From positions 1-26,954 of the IMG/VR virus record IMGVR_UViG_3300032308_001254: a stretch of 26,954 bases of DNA; one strand, given 5' to 3'. Positions 1 to 5,849 of this stretch are shown here, piece by piece; position 1 is the stretch's first letter; the number at the start of each line of letters is the position of its first letter. Both the position numbers and the translations under genes were made by a program. This DNA is from a virus. The notes beneath the pieces are model-generated. The model did no database searches. It had not been told where the DNA came from and saw nothing but the letters and a program-made list of their open reading frames with translations.

Positions 1-130
1 CCCCCCCTCAACCCTCCCCCCAACGCCCCCGTGGGGGCAGAAGAGAAGAGAGGAGAAGAGAAGAGAAGAGATACAGAAAACCCCCCCAACCCCCCGCAAG
101 CGGGGGACGCGGGCGAGGCGAAGGCGAAAG
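1..130 (+). repeat. C-rich and GA-rich low-complexity tract, candidate replication origin
   Basis: Bases 1-30 are almost pure C with a few A/T. Bases 25-38 form a GCCCCC/GGGGGC inverted repeat. Bases 39-71 are an unbroken purine run built from AAGAG-like units. Around 90-106 the C-run is followed by CCCCGC-AA-GCGGGG. Across the window ends a further GGGGC-TAA-GCCCC hairpin forms. The tract encodes only a linker between the two domains of the replication protein, the place where lambdoid phages keep their origin. An origin function is inference; no clear iteron set is visible. Confidence 0.45.
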
Positions 131-420
131 AGCCACGCAAGGTCATTCCGGCATACTCCGAGGCGTTCAATCGATTTTGGAACCGGTACCCACGGGTCAG
201 GCGCGTCAACAAGGTGGGCGCTTGGAAGATCTGGGAACATGACGAGATCGAGCGCCCCCAGAAGCCCGGCCAGCGGCTGCTCCTCGACATCGTGATGCAG
301 AGCCTCGAGGACCACATCAAGTGCGACCAGTGGCAAAATGGATTTGTGCCGATGCCATACACCTGGCTGAACCAGAAGCGTTGGAGCAACGACCCACCTA
401 TTAGGGAGAAACCCGAATGA
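1..420 (+). CDS. C-terminal part of O-like replication protein (joins 26598-26954)
   Basis: The reading frame is open from base 1 to the TGA at 418-420. It is the same frame that runs off the right edge (26598-26954 is exactly 119 codons), so the joined protein has 258 residues. This part starts with a Pro/Asn-rich then Glu/Arg/Lys-rich linker (bases 1-130). A compact domain follows with FNRFWNRYP (bases 166-192), AWKIWE and MPYTWLNQKRW. That pattern is typical of the C-terminal domain of phage replication-initiation proteins, which recruit the helicase in lambda O-type systems. The GTG at 31 could be called as a start but has no Shine-Dalgarno (SD) sequence and sits inside the linker, so I read it as internal. 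The next gene overlaps by ATGA. The helicase-loading role is inferred from family and position. Confidence 0.8.
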   Translation, partial: PPLNPPPNAPVGAEEKRGEEKRRDTENPPNPPQAGDAGEAKAKEPRKVIPAYSEAFNRFWNRYPRVRRVNKVGAWKIWEHDEIERPQKPGQRLLLDIVMQSLEDHIKCDQWQNGFVPMPYTWLNQKRWSNDPPIREKPE

Positions 421-917
421 CGACCACCACCAAGACCGCCGGCATCGAACCCGAGGAGGTCACCATCCTCGCGTGCCTGCTCACCGGCGACGAGACCGTC
501 CGAATCTGGGCCCGCCGCATGGGCATCTCGAGCGACATCATGGGCCACGACCGGCTGCGTGAGCTCTACGACTCCCTGCTCATGGCCAGCCAAGTCACCG
601 AATGCCCTCGGCACATGCAGCTCATCGAGCGGCCACTGCCACCCCACTGCGCACCGCATCGCAGCCTGTTCACCGCGACGGAATACTGGAGCGGCATGCC
701 GGGCTTCGAGGCGCGGCTGCAGGCGTTTCAGCGGGCGTGCCGCCTGAGGCTCAAGGCGTGGGCGCCCGAGGTGCTGCGGATCATCGCGGCCAAGATCGAG
801 AAGGGCACCGCCGGCAAGGAGGTGCAGCACGCCGCCGAGCTGCTCGCCTTCGCCGCGTGGACACCTCTATACTCGGGCCCTTGGGTCTACCGCCCAGGCG
901 AGGAGGTGACCAAGTGA
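417..917 (+). CDS. Small helical protein upstream of helicase, possible DnaB-N-like partner
   Basis: This 166-residue protein starts by ATGA overlap with the replication gene and ends by GTGA overlap with the ATPase gene, so it is translationally coupled to both. It looks mostly helical. The first 60 residues (EPEEVTILACLL, then a run ending in ELYDSLLMAS) have the spacing of a DnaB N-terminal domain (short helices ending in a 'YDSLL'-like segment), but similarity is weak by eye. The C-terminus ends GEEVTK, where the codons also supply the SD for the next gene. Context suggests a helicase accessory or loader, or a detached N-terminal helicase domain. I do not recognise the family with confidence. 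Confidence 0.75.
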   Translation: MTTTTKTAGIEPEEVTILACLLTGDETVRIWARRMGISSDIMGHDRLRELYDSLLMASQVTECPRHMQLIERPLPPHCAPHRSLFTATEYWSGMPGFEARLQAFQRACRLRLKAWAPEVLRIIAAKIEKGTAGKEVQHAAELLAFAAWTPLYSGPWVYRPGEEVTK

Positions 918-1903
918 ACGACTACAGCGACTTCCCCGCATGGATCGACCGGGCCGCCATCGAGGCGAGCCTGGCCAAGCACCGGTCGCCGGCCGACATG
1001 ATGACCGGACGCATCGACGGCATCATCGACGGCACCATCAAGCCGGTGGCCACGCCCTGGCCAGCGTTTGACGACATCAAGGCCGCCATGCCGGGCACCC
1101 TCAACGTCGTGTGCGGCGACCCCGGCAGCGCCAAGAGCTTCCTGGTGCTGCAGCTGATGGCTCATGCTCACCGGGCCGGCGTGCCCGTGGCGATGCTCGA
1201 GCTCGAGTGCACCCGTGAGTGGCACCTCATGCGGTACCTCGCGCAGCTCTCAGGCGAACCGCAGGTGACCAGCCTCGACTGGATTGCGGCCAACCCCGAC
1301 CGCATCCGCGGGCTCATGGACCTGCACCGCAGCAGCCTAAACAGCCTGGGCAACGTCATGGACGTGGCTGATGGCAAGCTCCTGACCCACCGCGACGTGC
1401 TGCGATGGGCTCAGGCCAAGCTCGAGCAGGGCGTCAAGGTGCTGGCCATCGACCCCATCACCGCCATGCAGCCGAGCGAGAAGCCGTGGGAAGACGACCA
1501 GAACCTCATCACCGGCCTGCGGCGTCTGCTCGAGCGGCACCACGCCGCCGGGTGGTTGGTGACCCACCCCAAGAAGGGCCGCAAGACCGAGATCTCGATG
1601 GAGGTTCTGGCCGGCGGCGCCGCCATCAGCCGTTTTACCGACGTGGTGCTCTGGCTTGAGCGCCGTGAGCGGCCCGAGACCCACGTGGTCTTCGGCAAGC
1701 GACGGTGGGACGGGACCGAGACCGAGGACCGGCACCAAGACATGGTGCGAGTGCTCAGGGTGCTCAAGTGCCGCGACGGCGTGGCCGCCGGCAGGAATCT
1801 GAGTGTGCGACTGGACCCCAAGAGCCTCACCGTGGAGGCCCTCGGGTGGATCAAGCGGGTGGAGAAGCCCGACAGCCAAGACAACGAGTGCAACCCATTC
1901 TGA
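914..1903 (+). CDS. RecA-fold replicative helicase/ATPase (DnaB/RepA-like, AAA_25 type)
   Basis: The true start is GTG 914 (329 residues), preceded by AGGAGG at 901-906; upstream in-frame codons belong to an overlapping shadow frame. A Walker A motif GDPGSAKS lies at residues 68-75. A Walker B strand VLAID ends at D180, and a sensor-like WLVTHPKKG is centred on H218. The later segment GGAAISRFTDVVLWL matches the late-core region of RepA/DnaB-type ATPases. Its place right after the O-like protein argues for the replicative helicase, the role of lambda P plus host DnaB or of plasmid RepA. It lacks an obvious DnaB N-terminal collar domain; the preceding gene could supply one. The ATPase call is firm and the helicase role is inferred. 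Confidence 0.85.
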   Translation: MNDYSDFPAWIDRAAIEASLAKHRSPADMMTGRIDGIIDGTIKPVATPWPAFDDIKAAMPGTLNVVCGDPGSAKSFLVLQLMAHAHRAGVPVAMLELECTREWHLMRYLAQLSGEPQVTSLDWIAANPDRIRGLMDLHRSSLNSLGNVMDVADGKLLTHRDVLRWAQAKLEQGVKVLAIDPITAMQPSEKPWEDDQNLITGLRRLLERHHAAGWLVTHPKKGRKTEISMEVLAGGAAISRFTDVVLWLERRERPETHVVFGKRRWDGTETEDRHQDMVRVLRVLKCRDGVAAGRNLSVRLDPKSLTVEALGWIKRVEKPDSQDNECNPF

Positions 1904-1914
1904 CAGGAGGAACG

Positions 1915-2199
1915 ATGACGACCGACAGGCACATGCAGGTGGCGGCCGAGCTGCTTGAGGCAGCCCAGAAGCGAGCGGAACAGGCCGAGGCCGACCGAGA
2001 ACTGCTGGCGACGATGGCGTTGACGCATCGACGTGTGATCCATGTGATGTTCGATCACTTGGGCGGCAATAAGACAGAAAACCTCACCAAGGCCGTGCAA
2101 GATGCACTGGATGCGACCATCGCCAGCAAGGACGCCATGGATCGAGCGATCAAGGCGGCGGAGCAAAACATCGCGGCGCAGGCGAAGGAGGCCAAGTGA
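1915..2199 (+). CDS. Small coiled-coil protein, unknown function
   Basis: This 94-residue protein starts at ATG 1915 behind AGGAGG (1905-1910, spacing 4). It is Ala/Glu/Lys-rich with a heptad-like helix over about residues 8-32 (AAELLEAAQKRAEQAEADRELL) interrupted by a His/Met segment, and a second charged helix to the end. The C-terminus AKEAK is encoded by the repeated start-site cassette that also provides the SD of the next gene. It is the first gene of the accessory block, just after the helicase, so an early or replication-accessory role is possible. No family is recognised. Confidence 0.7.
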   Translation: MTTDRHMQVAAELLEAAQKRAEQAEADRELLATMALTHRRVIHVMFDHLGGNKTENLTKAVQDALDATIASKDAMDRAIKAAEQNIAAQAKEAK

Positions 2200-2200
2200 A
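2181..2200 (+). repeat. Start-site cassette copy 1 (SD plus GTGA overlap)
   Basis: GGCGAAGGAGGCCAAGTGAA carries the SD AAGGAGG (2185-2191), four bases, then the GTG start at 2196 overlapping the upstream TGA. It encodes the C-terminal AKEAK of the upstream protein. Near-identical copies lie at 2705-2724 and 2962-2981. Confidence 0.8.
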
Positions 2201-2342
2201 TTACGAAGATGCACACAGCCTGATCGGCGACGGCGACGGCAACGGCGACGGCGACGGCTACGGCAACGGCGACGGCTACGGCAACGGCAACGGCTACGGC
2301 AACGGCTACGGCACCGGCTACGGCTACGGCATTGGTTACTAA
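2196..2342 (+). CDS. Gly/Asp/Asn/Tyr dipeptide-repeat microprotein
   Basis: A 48-residue ORF starts at GTG 2196 and ends at TAA 2340-2342, with an ideal SD and a 4-base overlap with the upstream gene. After a ten-residue head (MNYEDAHSLI) every second residue is glycine. The alternating partner changes along the chain from mostly Asp, through Asn, to Tyr (GDGDGNGDGDGY, later GYGTGYGYGIGY). There is no hydrophobic core, so it is probably disordered, or it may form a Gly/Tyr-rich assembly. The coding DNA is a tandem array of GGC-NAC hexamers. I recall similar Gly-Asp-Tyr orphans in environmental phages but know of no assigned function. The excellent SD and coupling support real translation. Confidence 0.7.
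   Translation: MNYEDAHSLIGDGDGNGDGDGYGNGDGYGNGNGYGNGYGTGYGYGIGY
2226..2330 (+). repeat. GGC-NAC hexanucleotide array
   Basis: Tandem codon pairs GGC-GAC, GGC-AAC and GGC-TAC underlie the microprotein. The array is nearly free of other codons (one GGC-ACC), so its length is likely to vary by slippage or recombination. Confidence 0.8.
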
Positions 2343-2371
2343 GCGGCACAGCCGCAGAAAGTGAGTGAGGA

Positions 2372-2701
2372 ATGTTGATTCAGAAGGCAATCGAAACGGC
2401 AGTGAACAAAGCTCTTGGCGTCGAGAGCGACCACATCACGCAGCAGAAACTCCAGATCGTGGTGTTGCAGCGTGGTTGGGTTGTCGTCGGCATGGTGGCC
2501 ATCAGCGGCGACGACGTGACCATCGGCAACGCGAGCGTGATTCGCGTGTGGGGCACGACGAAGGGCATCGGCGAGATCGCCATGAACGGTCCGACCAAGG
2601 ACACGGTGCTCGATTCGTGCGGCGTCGTGCGTGCCCACAAGGGCAGCGTGGTCATGTACATCGACTGCGTGGAATTGAAGTGGGCTGGCAAGTTGCCCTG
2701 A
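2372..2701 (+). CDS. Conserved-looking phage orphan (109 aa, beta-rich)
   Basis: The start is ATG 2372; an in-frame TGA at 2366 prevents a longer protein. The SD is GTGAG/GTGAGG at 2361-2370; a TTG at 2375 would have better spacing to the second of these and is a possible alternative. A short helix (residues 3-16) is followed by strands carrying VLQRGWVVVG, IRVWGTTKGIGEIA, NGPTKDTVLDSCG and VVMYIDC. I recognise this pattern (an RGW strand, then WGTTKG-GE, GPT and LD) from many unrelated phage accessory regions, but no function is known to me. It sits beside the equally recurrent 2721 gene. It ends at TGA 2699-2701, 19 bases before the next start. Confidence 0.75.
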   Translation: MLIQKAIETAVNKALGVESDHITQQKLQIVVLQRGWVVVGMVAISGDDVTIGNASVIRVWGTTKGIGEIAMNGPTKDTVLDSCGVVRAHKGSVVMYIDCVELKWAGKLP

Positions 2702-2704
2702 CGC

Positions 2705-2724
2705 GGGCGAAGGAGGCAAAGTGA
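2705..2724 (+). repeat. Start-site cassette copy 2 (non-coding upstream part)
   Basis: GGGCGAAGGAGGCAAAGTGA repeats the cassette with one base changed. Here the upstream gene has already stopped at 2701, so the conserved block is not constrained as protein. This supports conservation or spread as a start-site module. Confidence 0.75.
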
Positions 2725-2981
2725 ATAACGACGAACCGGCGATGAGTCTGCGCGACTACTTCGCGGCCAAGGCAATGCAGGCCATGATCGGAAACTTCCG
2801 CATCGTGAACCATCGGAACCCACTGATTGACGGCGATGTGAGCACGACGGAACCGCACCGCGAGATGATGCTGGACTACAACATCAAGACCGGCGAGTGC
2901 GAGGGTGCCGCCGAGATTGCCGGTGATGCCTATGCCATCGCCGACGCCATGCTCCGCGTGCGGGCGAAGGAGGCCAAGTGA
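2721..2981 (+). CDS. Small phage orphan of the 'LRDYFAAKAMQ' type
   Basis: This 86-residue protein starts at GTG 2721, with AAGGAGG at 2710-2716. The N-terminal SLRDYFAAKAMQAMI helix and C-terminal AYAIADAMLRVR helix flank a loop with HRNPLIDGDV. The combination is a recurring short orphan in tailed-phage accessory regions, as I remember it, with no established role. Met 8 could be an alternative start, but it has no SD and the GTG does. The C-terminus RAKEAK is again the cassette. Confidence that it is a gene is high; its function is unknown. Confidence 0.8.
   Translation: MNNDEPAMSLRDYFAAKAMQAMIGNFRIVNHRNPLIDGDVSTTEPHREMMLDYNIKTGECEGAAEIAGDAYAIADAMLRVRAKEAK
2962..2981 (+). repeat. Start-site cassette copy 3
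   Basis: GGGCGAAGGAGGCCAAGTGA includes the SD AAGGAGG (2967-2973) and the GTG start 2978 overlapping the TGA of the previous gene. The upstream GCG/GTG context is also shared with copy 2. Confidence 0.8.
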
Positions 2982-3556
2982 AAGCCACCAACCTGCTTTC
3001 AACCCCGGCAAGGCCGAATCCTGACACGCCCAGCCACGCCGAGGCCGTGGGGCGGCCCGAGCTGCTTCCAAGGCCGCCAGCCCGTCCTGAGCCGTTTGGC
3101 CGCGACTGGTTCAGGCTCGCCGGCAGGATCGACATGCCCAACACCATGGCCGACTGGCCGACGACGCCGCCGACCAACTGGGGCAAGGACGGCCGCATCA
3201 AAGCCGCCGACTACCGCCTGCGGTACACCTGGACCGAGTGGTGCCGCGAGCGGCCTGCCATCCTGCTCACCCTGATCCTCGAGCGGGTGCAGGAGGCCAG
3301 CCGCGGCCACCTAGTCGAGCGCTCATGGGCCTTCTGCGTGACCGAGCAGAGCAACCTCGAAATCATCAGGCAGGCATGGCAGCACGTGGTTGGCTGCATC
3401 ATGTGCAGGAGCAAGCCCGCCATAGCCGAACGCATGCGGGTGATGTGCAAGGTGTGGTGCCACACCAAGGCCGCCGGCATGAGCTGTTTGGACATCTCGA
3501 GGATGACCAGGACGCCATACACCACCACCACGAAAGCCAAGCATGGACGTGCGTGA
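2978..3556 (+). CDS. Unknown protein with Pro-rich N-terminus and probable C-terminal HTH
   Basis: This 192-residue protein starts at GTG 2978 by GTGA overlap. Residues 1-60 are proline-rich and likely disordered. Residues 70-150 are helical and Trp/Cys-rich (YTWTEWCRERPAILL, then CVTEQSNLEIIRQAW). The last 45 residues contain CVMCK-like cysteines and a helix-turn-helix-like end, SCLDISRMTRTPYTTTTKAKHG, resembling recognition helices that read 'DIARxTGxPYTTV'. That suggests a DNA-binding regulator, perhaps an antiterminator or late activator, but there is no clear family match. The next gene starts inside its last 14 bases. Confidence 0.7.
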   Translation: MKATNLLSTPARPNPDTPSHAEAVGRPELLPRPPARPEPFGRDWFRLAGRIDMPNTMADWPTTPPTNWGKDGRIKAADYRLRYTWTEWCRERPAILLTLILERVQEASRGHLVERSWAFCVTEQSNLEIIRQAWQHVVGCIMCRSKPAIAERMRVMCKVWCHTKAAGMSCLDISRMTRTPYTTTTKAKHGRA

Positions 3557-3719
3557 CGCCGAGTACCACCGGATGCAGCAGGAGCTCAACTACCTGCGCG
3601 ACCAGCTCGCCCGCGTCAAGCTGCAGCTCGCTGGCACCAAGGCGGAGAACGCCGAGTGGCGGCGGATCTTCGTGACCGGCATTTGGATCGACGACCGCAA
3701 ACCACAGGAGAAGCCATGA
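3543..3719 (+). CDS. Short coiled-coil protein (58 aa)
   Basis: ATG 3543 lies inside the end of the previous gene and the TGA (3717-3719) overlaps the next ATG, so this short frame is held in a coupled chain. The sequence MQQELNYLRDQLARVKLQL gives leucines in heptad spacing, as in a short zipper, followed by an AEWRRIF tail. The SD is weak (GAAAGCC), and translation may depend on reinitiation. A dimerising partner of a neighbouring regulator is possible but unsupported. Confidence 0.55.
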   Translation: MDVRDAEYHRMQQELNYLRDQLARVKLQLAGTKAENAEWRRIFVTGIWIDDRKPQEKP

Positions 3720-3913
3720 ACGACCTCGACACCGCCAAGGCCATCATTGTCGCCGCCGGCGTCGGCTGGTACATCGCACCCAGAGAGAACATCAAGCCCT
3801 ACGACTTTGCCGGCGCCATCGCCAACGCCATCGCCGAGGCGCGTGAGCAGGGCCGCCAAGAGGCACGCAAAGAGCCCGCCAAGAAGACCAAGGCCGACAA
3901 GCCGACCGTATAA
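3716..3913 (+). CDS. Small orphan with basic tail (65 aa)
   Basis: Starts at ATG 3716 (ATGA overlap) with CAGGAGAAG just upstream as SD. The first 40 residues have a mixed pattern (AKAIIVAAGVGWYIAP, then FAGAIANAIAEA), and the end is strongly Lys/Arg-rich (QEARKEPAKKTKADKP), suggesting nucleic-acid contact or simple solubility. The 3' end contains the TATAAT of the next gene's putative promoter, and its own TAA is part of that hexamer's neighbourhood. Confidence 0.65.
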   Translation: MNDLDTAKAIIVAAGVGWYIAPRENIKPYDFAGAIANAIAEAREQGRQEARKEPAKKTKADKPTV

Positions 3914-3914
3914 T
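3909..3914 (+). promoter_or_regulatory. Perfect -10 hexamer TATAAT, leaderless promoter for the 3922 gene
   Basis: TATAAT ends seven bases before ATG 3922, so the expected transcription start falls at or next to the start codon. No SD precedes that ATG and no good -35 is seen. AT-rich hexamers are rare in this sequence. Confidence 0.55.
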
Positions 3915-3921
3915 CACATCC

Positions 3922-4131
3922 ATGCCGAAGCACATCCTGAACAACGCACCTCGGCACGTGCAAGCCCTCGTCCGCGAGATGGCCGAGAACAAGGCCATCA
4001 CCAGCAAGCACATCATCGACCGCCTGCCCGGCGTCAACCGTCACCACGTCAAGCTCTGGCTCCGCGGTGACTCGCACCGCCTGGCCGAGGGCACCATCGA
4101 TCGCATCCTTGAGGTGGTGGTCAAGGCCTAG
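3922..4131 (+). CDS. Small HTH DNA-binding protein, candidate regulator
   Basis: 69 residues. The segment ITSKHIIDRLPGVNRHHVKLWL reads as a helix-turn-helix (positions about 26-47). It is followed by LAEGTIDRILEVV, reminiscent of the helix after the recognition helix in LacI or XRE-type domains. The protein is basic and small, like a Cro-type regulator. It has its own TATAAT seven bases upstream and no SD, so it may be made from a leaderless mRNA independently of the upstream chain. It is the best candidate to bind the palindrome at 23058, but that link is speculative. Confidence 0.7.
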   Translation: MPKHILNNAPRHVQALVREMAENKAITSKHIIDRLPGVNRHHVKLWLRGDSHRLAEGTIDRILEVVVKA

Positions 4132-4136
4132 GTACC

Positions 4137-4343
4137 ATGATGGTGATGCAAGTGACCAAGCGAGATCTCGACAAGGCCCGCCAACTGGCCGCCACTTTCA
4201 TGCTCGCGGCCAAGGCCAAGAACATGAGCGAGATGGTCGCCGCGCTCGACGCCGCCGAGCGCAGGGTGGCCGAGACCCTCGCCCTCTGGCGTGAGCTGGG
4301 CAAGCTCAAGAACACACGACCACACCAAGAAGGGGCCGACTGA
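4137..4343 (+). CDS. Small helical protein, unknown (68 aa)
   Basis: The start is ATG 4137, with further starts immediately after it (ATG 4140, GTG, ATG); the sequence MMVMQVTKRDLDKARQL makes the exact start uncertain. It is almost entirely helical and rich in Ala, Lys and Glu (AATFMLAAKAKNMSEM, then ALDAAERRVAETLALW). Its TGA shares one base with the ATG of the nuclease gene, so the two are coupled. It could be a small partner of that nuclease. No family is recognised. Confidence 0.6.
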   Translation: MMVMQVTKRDLDKARQLAATFMLAAKAKNMSEMVAALDAAERRVAETLALWRELGKLKNTRPHQEGAD

Positions 4344-4702
4344 TGGGATACGCCGAGAACGCCGTCACCAAGTGCGTCCTCGGCGCCATCACGCTCCACA
4401 GCGCAGGAAGCCACCCGGCAGTCTTCACGCGCGTGCAGTCGGGCATGATCCGGGTGGGCGACCGCCTCATCCGCATGGCCGCGGCCGGCACCGCCGACTT
4501 TATTGGCGTCTACCGCGGACGAGCCGTGGCCCTGGAGGTCAAGACTTCCAAGGGCAGGCAGGCCGACAGCCAGCGAGAATGGGAACAGGCATGGACCGCC
4601 GCCGGCGGCGTCTACCGCGTCGTCAGGTCCGCCGCAGACACCCTCGAGCTGTTCCAAGAGCTCGACCAGGAGGCCGAGGGTGCCCTACATCCGCCGAGGT
4701 GA
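4343..4702 (+). CDS. VRR-NUC type nuclease
   Basis: 119 residues. After a helical N-terminus the core reads GTADF (residues 49-53), a strand, then LEVKT with E65 and K67, and then GRQADSQREWEQAWTAAGG. This is the D...ExK...Q layout of the PDDEXK VRR-NUC family (PF08774), used for structure-specific DNA cleavage in repair and phage replication or maturation. The length is normal for a stand-alone phage VRR-NUC. D52, E65 and K67 are the likely metal and catalytic residues. It lies in the accessory block next to small orphans. A Holliday-junction resolvase or restriction-like role is possible; specificity cannot be told. Confidence 0.85.
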   Translation: MGYAENAVTKCVLGAITLHSAGSHPAVFTRVQSGMIRVGDRLIRMAAAGTADFIGVYRGRAVALEVKTSKGRQADSQREWEQAWTAAGGVYRVVRSAADTLELFQELDQEAEGALHPPR

Positions 4703-5015
4703 GAAGGCCACCCCATGGGTGCCGTGGGCCGACTGGTTCAACAGCGACCAAGACAAGGGCCAGCGTCGGCATCAAACACGACTCAAGGCAGACCGTAAAA
4801 GCGTTAAGCGTGCCCTCGCCATGGAGCTGGGCCGGCGTGTGGTCTGCACCTGGAAGCGAATCGGCCAGACCGAACGCCTCGAGATTCGCGGCGTCCTAGT
4901 CCGCGTGTACCCCTACATCCTGCCGGGCATCGTCGTCTGCGTCGTCAAGCTCTCGACCAAGAAGACCATGCGCGTGGAATCATCGCGCGTCCGCTATGAG
5001 GTGAATACCCCATGA
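4680..5015 (+). CDS. Basic orphan protein (111 aa)
   Basis: Starts at GTG 4680 with AGGAGG at 4668-4673, giving a 23-base overlap with the nuclease gene; upstream in-frame codons are shadow. The N-terminus contains PWVPWADWFN, followed by a basic stretch (QRRHQTRLKADRKSVKRAL) and then alternating beta-like segments (RVVCTWKRIG, then GVLVRVYPYILPGIVVCVVKL). It may be a small nucleic-acid-binding or structural protein. I do not recognise it. It ends by ATGA overlap with the membrane protein gene. Confidence 0.65.
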   Translation: MPYIRRGEKATPWVPWADWFNSDQDKGQRRHQTRLKADRKSVKRALAMELGRRVVCTWKRIGQTERLEIRGVLVRVYPYILPGIVVCVVKLSTKKTMRVESSRVRYEVNTP

Positions 5016-5290
5016 TCTGGCACGCCATTCTTGCCGTCGAGCTCATCGCGCTAGCCATCGCCATGGTGTGGTGGAGAGCACGCAGCCGAGTACACTGTTC
5101 CCATGCTCAGGTACGCCATTCTCGCCATCGTGCTCGCGTCCGCCTCAGGATGCAACGGCAAGCCCAGCGCAGCGGCAACTGGCACCGGCCTACCTGCGGC
5201 CGTGGCCACCACCAGGGAAGCCGCCAAGGCCGTGCAGGCCGCAGCCGCCAAGATCGAGACCGCCAACACCGAGGTGGCCAAGGTGGCTGA
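5012..5290 (+). CDS. Single-TM protein with basic tail, overlapping the lipoprotein gene
   Basis: ATG 5012 overlaps the previous TGA (ATGA). Residues 3-21 (WHAILAVELIALAIAMVWW) form one membrane segment followed by RARSR. The remaining 60 residues are Arg/His/Gln-rich and lie in the +1 frame over the first 188 bases of the 5103 lipoprotein gene. Either a real overlapping pair exists, as in Rz/Rz1 lysis genes, or only the first part matters and the tail is a shadow. A holin-like or lysis-regulatory role is possible from size, topology and position. The basic tail composition is what a shadow frame in this GC-rich DNA would give, so confidence is moderate. Confidence 0.45.
   Translation: MIWHAILAVELIALAIAMVWWRARSRVHCSHAQVRHSRHRARVRLRMQRQAQRSGNWHRPTCGRGHHQGSRQGRAGRSRQDRDRQHRGGQGG
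5091..5096 (+). promoter_or_regulatory. -10 like TACACT, leaderless promoter for the 5103 gene
   Basis: TACACT is followed by exactly six bases and then ATG 5103, which puts the expected +1 on the A of the start codon. There is no SD before 5103 and no recognisable -35. It matches the arrangement before 6212. Confidence 0.55.
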
Positions 5291-5849
5291 CCTTGCCGAC
5301 CAAGCCACCACCATCGCCGCCGGCGTGGCTGAGCTGCGGACCACCGGCGGCACCCTCGAGGCCACCAGCGTCACCCTCGGGGCCGACGCCAAGAAGGTCG
5401 CCGAGCTGCAGGACCAGCTGGCCGCCGCGCAGAAGCAGGTGGCCGACCTCAAGGCCAACAAGGACAGCTGGCTAAGCCGCCTGCTCGGCATCGCAGCCGT
5501 GGCCGGCCTTGGCCTAGCGGTGGTCTCGATGGTCTGGCTGCGGAACGGGCAGGGGGCCCTTACCGGCATCGCCGTCTTCGGCGCCGCCATCGCCGGCCAA
5601 TGGATCTTGGAGTACCGCATCGTGATCGGCATGGCCGCGCTGGGTCTGGCCGCGGCGTGGGTGGTCTACGCCCTGCTCCGCGAGCGGAAGGCCTCGAGCG
5701 AGGTGGTCCGCCTAGTCGAGACCTTCAAGCCCAGGCTCGACGCCGAGAGCTTCAAGACCGTGGCCAACGCCATCCAGAGCAAGAGCACCAAGCGGGTGGT
5801 CGATGCCATCCAGCGAACCTTGGGAATCAACAAGGGCACCGCAGCATGA
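5103..5849 (+). CDS. Lipoprotein with coiled coil and C-terminal TM segments, spanin-like candidate
   Basis: 248 residues. The N-terminus MLRYAILAIVLASASGC is a short lipoprotein signal with C17 as the lipid-anchor cysteine. Residues 30-118 are Ala/Glu/Lys/Thr-rich helices with coiled-coil spacing (AAAKIETANTEVAKVADLA, then VAELQDQLAAAQKQVADLK). Hydrophobic segments follow at about 121-142, 150-169 and 173-193, then a charged tail of 55 residues. An outer-membrane lipid anchor plus a periplasmic coiled coil plus an inner-membrane anchor is the plan of unimolecular spanins (T1 gp11), although those have one TM segment. The gene has a leaderless-type -10. Alternatives are a superinfection-exclusion or holin-like membrane protein. 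Confidence 0.8.
   Translation: MLRYAILAIVLASASGCNGKPSAAATGTGLPAAVATTREAAKAVQAAAAKIETANTEVAKVADLADQATTIAAGVAELRTTGGTLEATSVTLGADAKKVAELQDQLAAAQKQVADLKANKDSWLSRLLGIAAVAGLGLAVVSMVWLRNGQGALTGIAVFGAAIAGQWILEYRIVIGMAALGLAAAWVVYALLRERKASSEVVRLVETFKPRLDAESFKTVANAIQSKSTKRVVDAIQRTLGINKGTAA

Noticed and set aside
602-913. 104-residue N-terminal extension of the helicase
   Set aside because: It overlaps the 417 gene out of frame, is Arg/Ala-rich shadow sequence, and a strong SD marks GTG 914.
2055-2390. - strand frame with a long Val-Ala alternation, and a + strand Arg-rich frame
   Set aside because: Both are shadows of the GGC-NAC array coding for the Gly-X microprotein, which alone has a good SD and coupling.
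3922-4131. Excisionase or integrase-linked lysogeny switch
   Set aside because: The HTH protein has no integrase, attachment-site core or divergent repressor nearby; all genes run one way.
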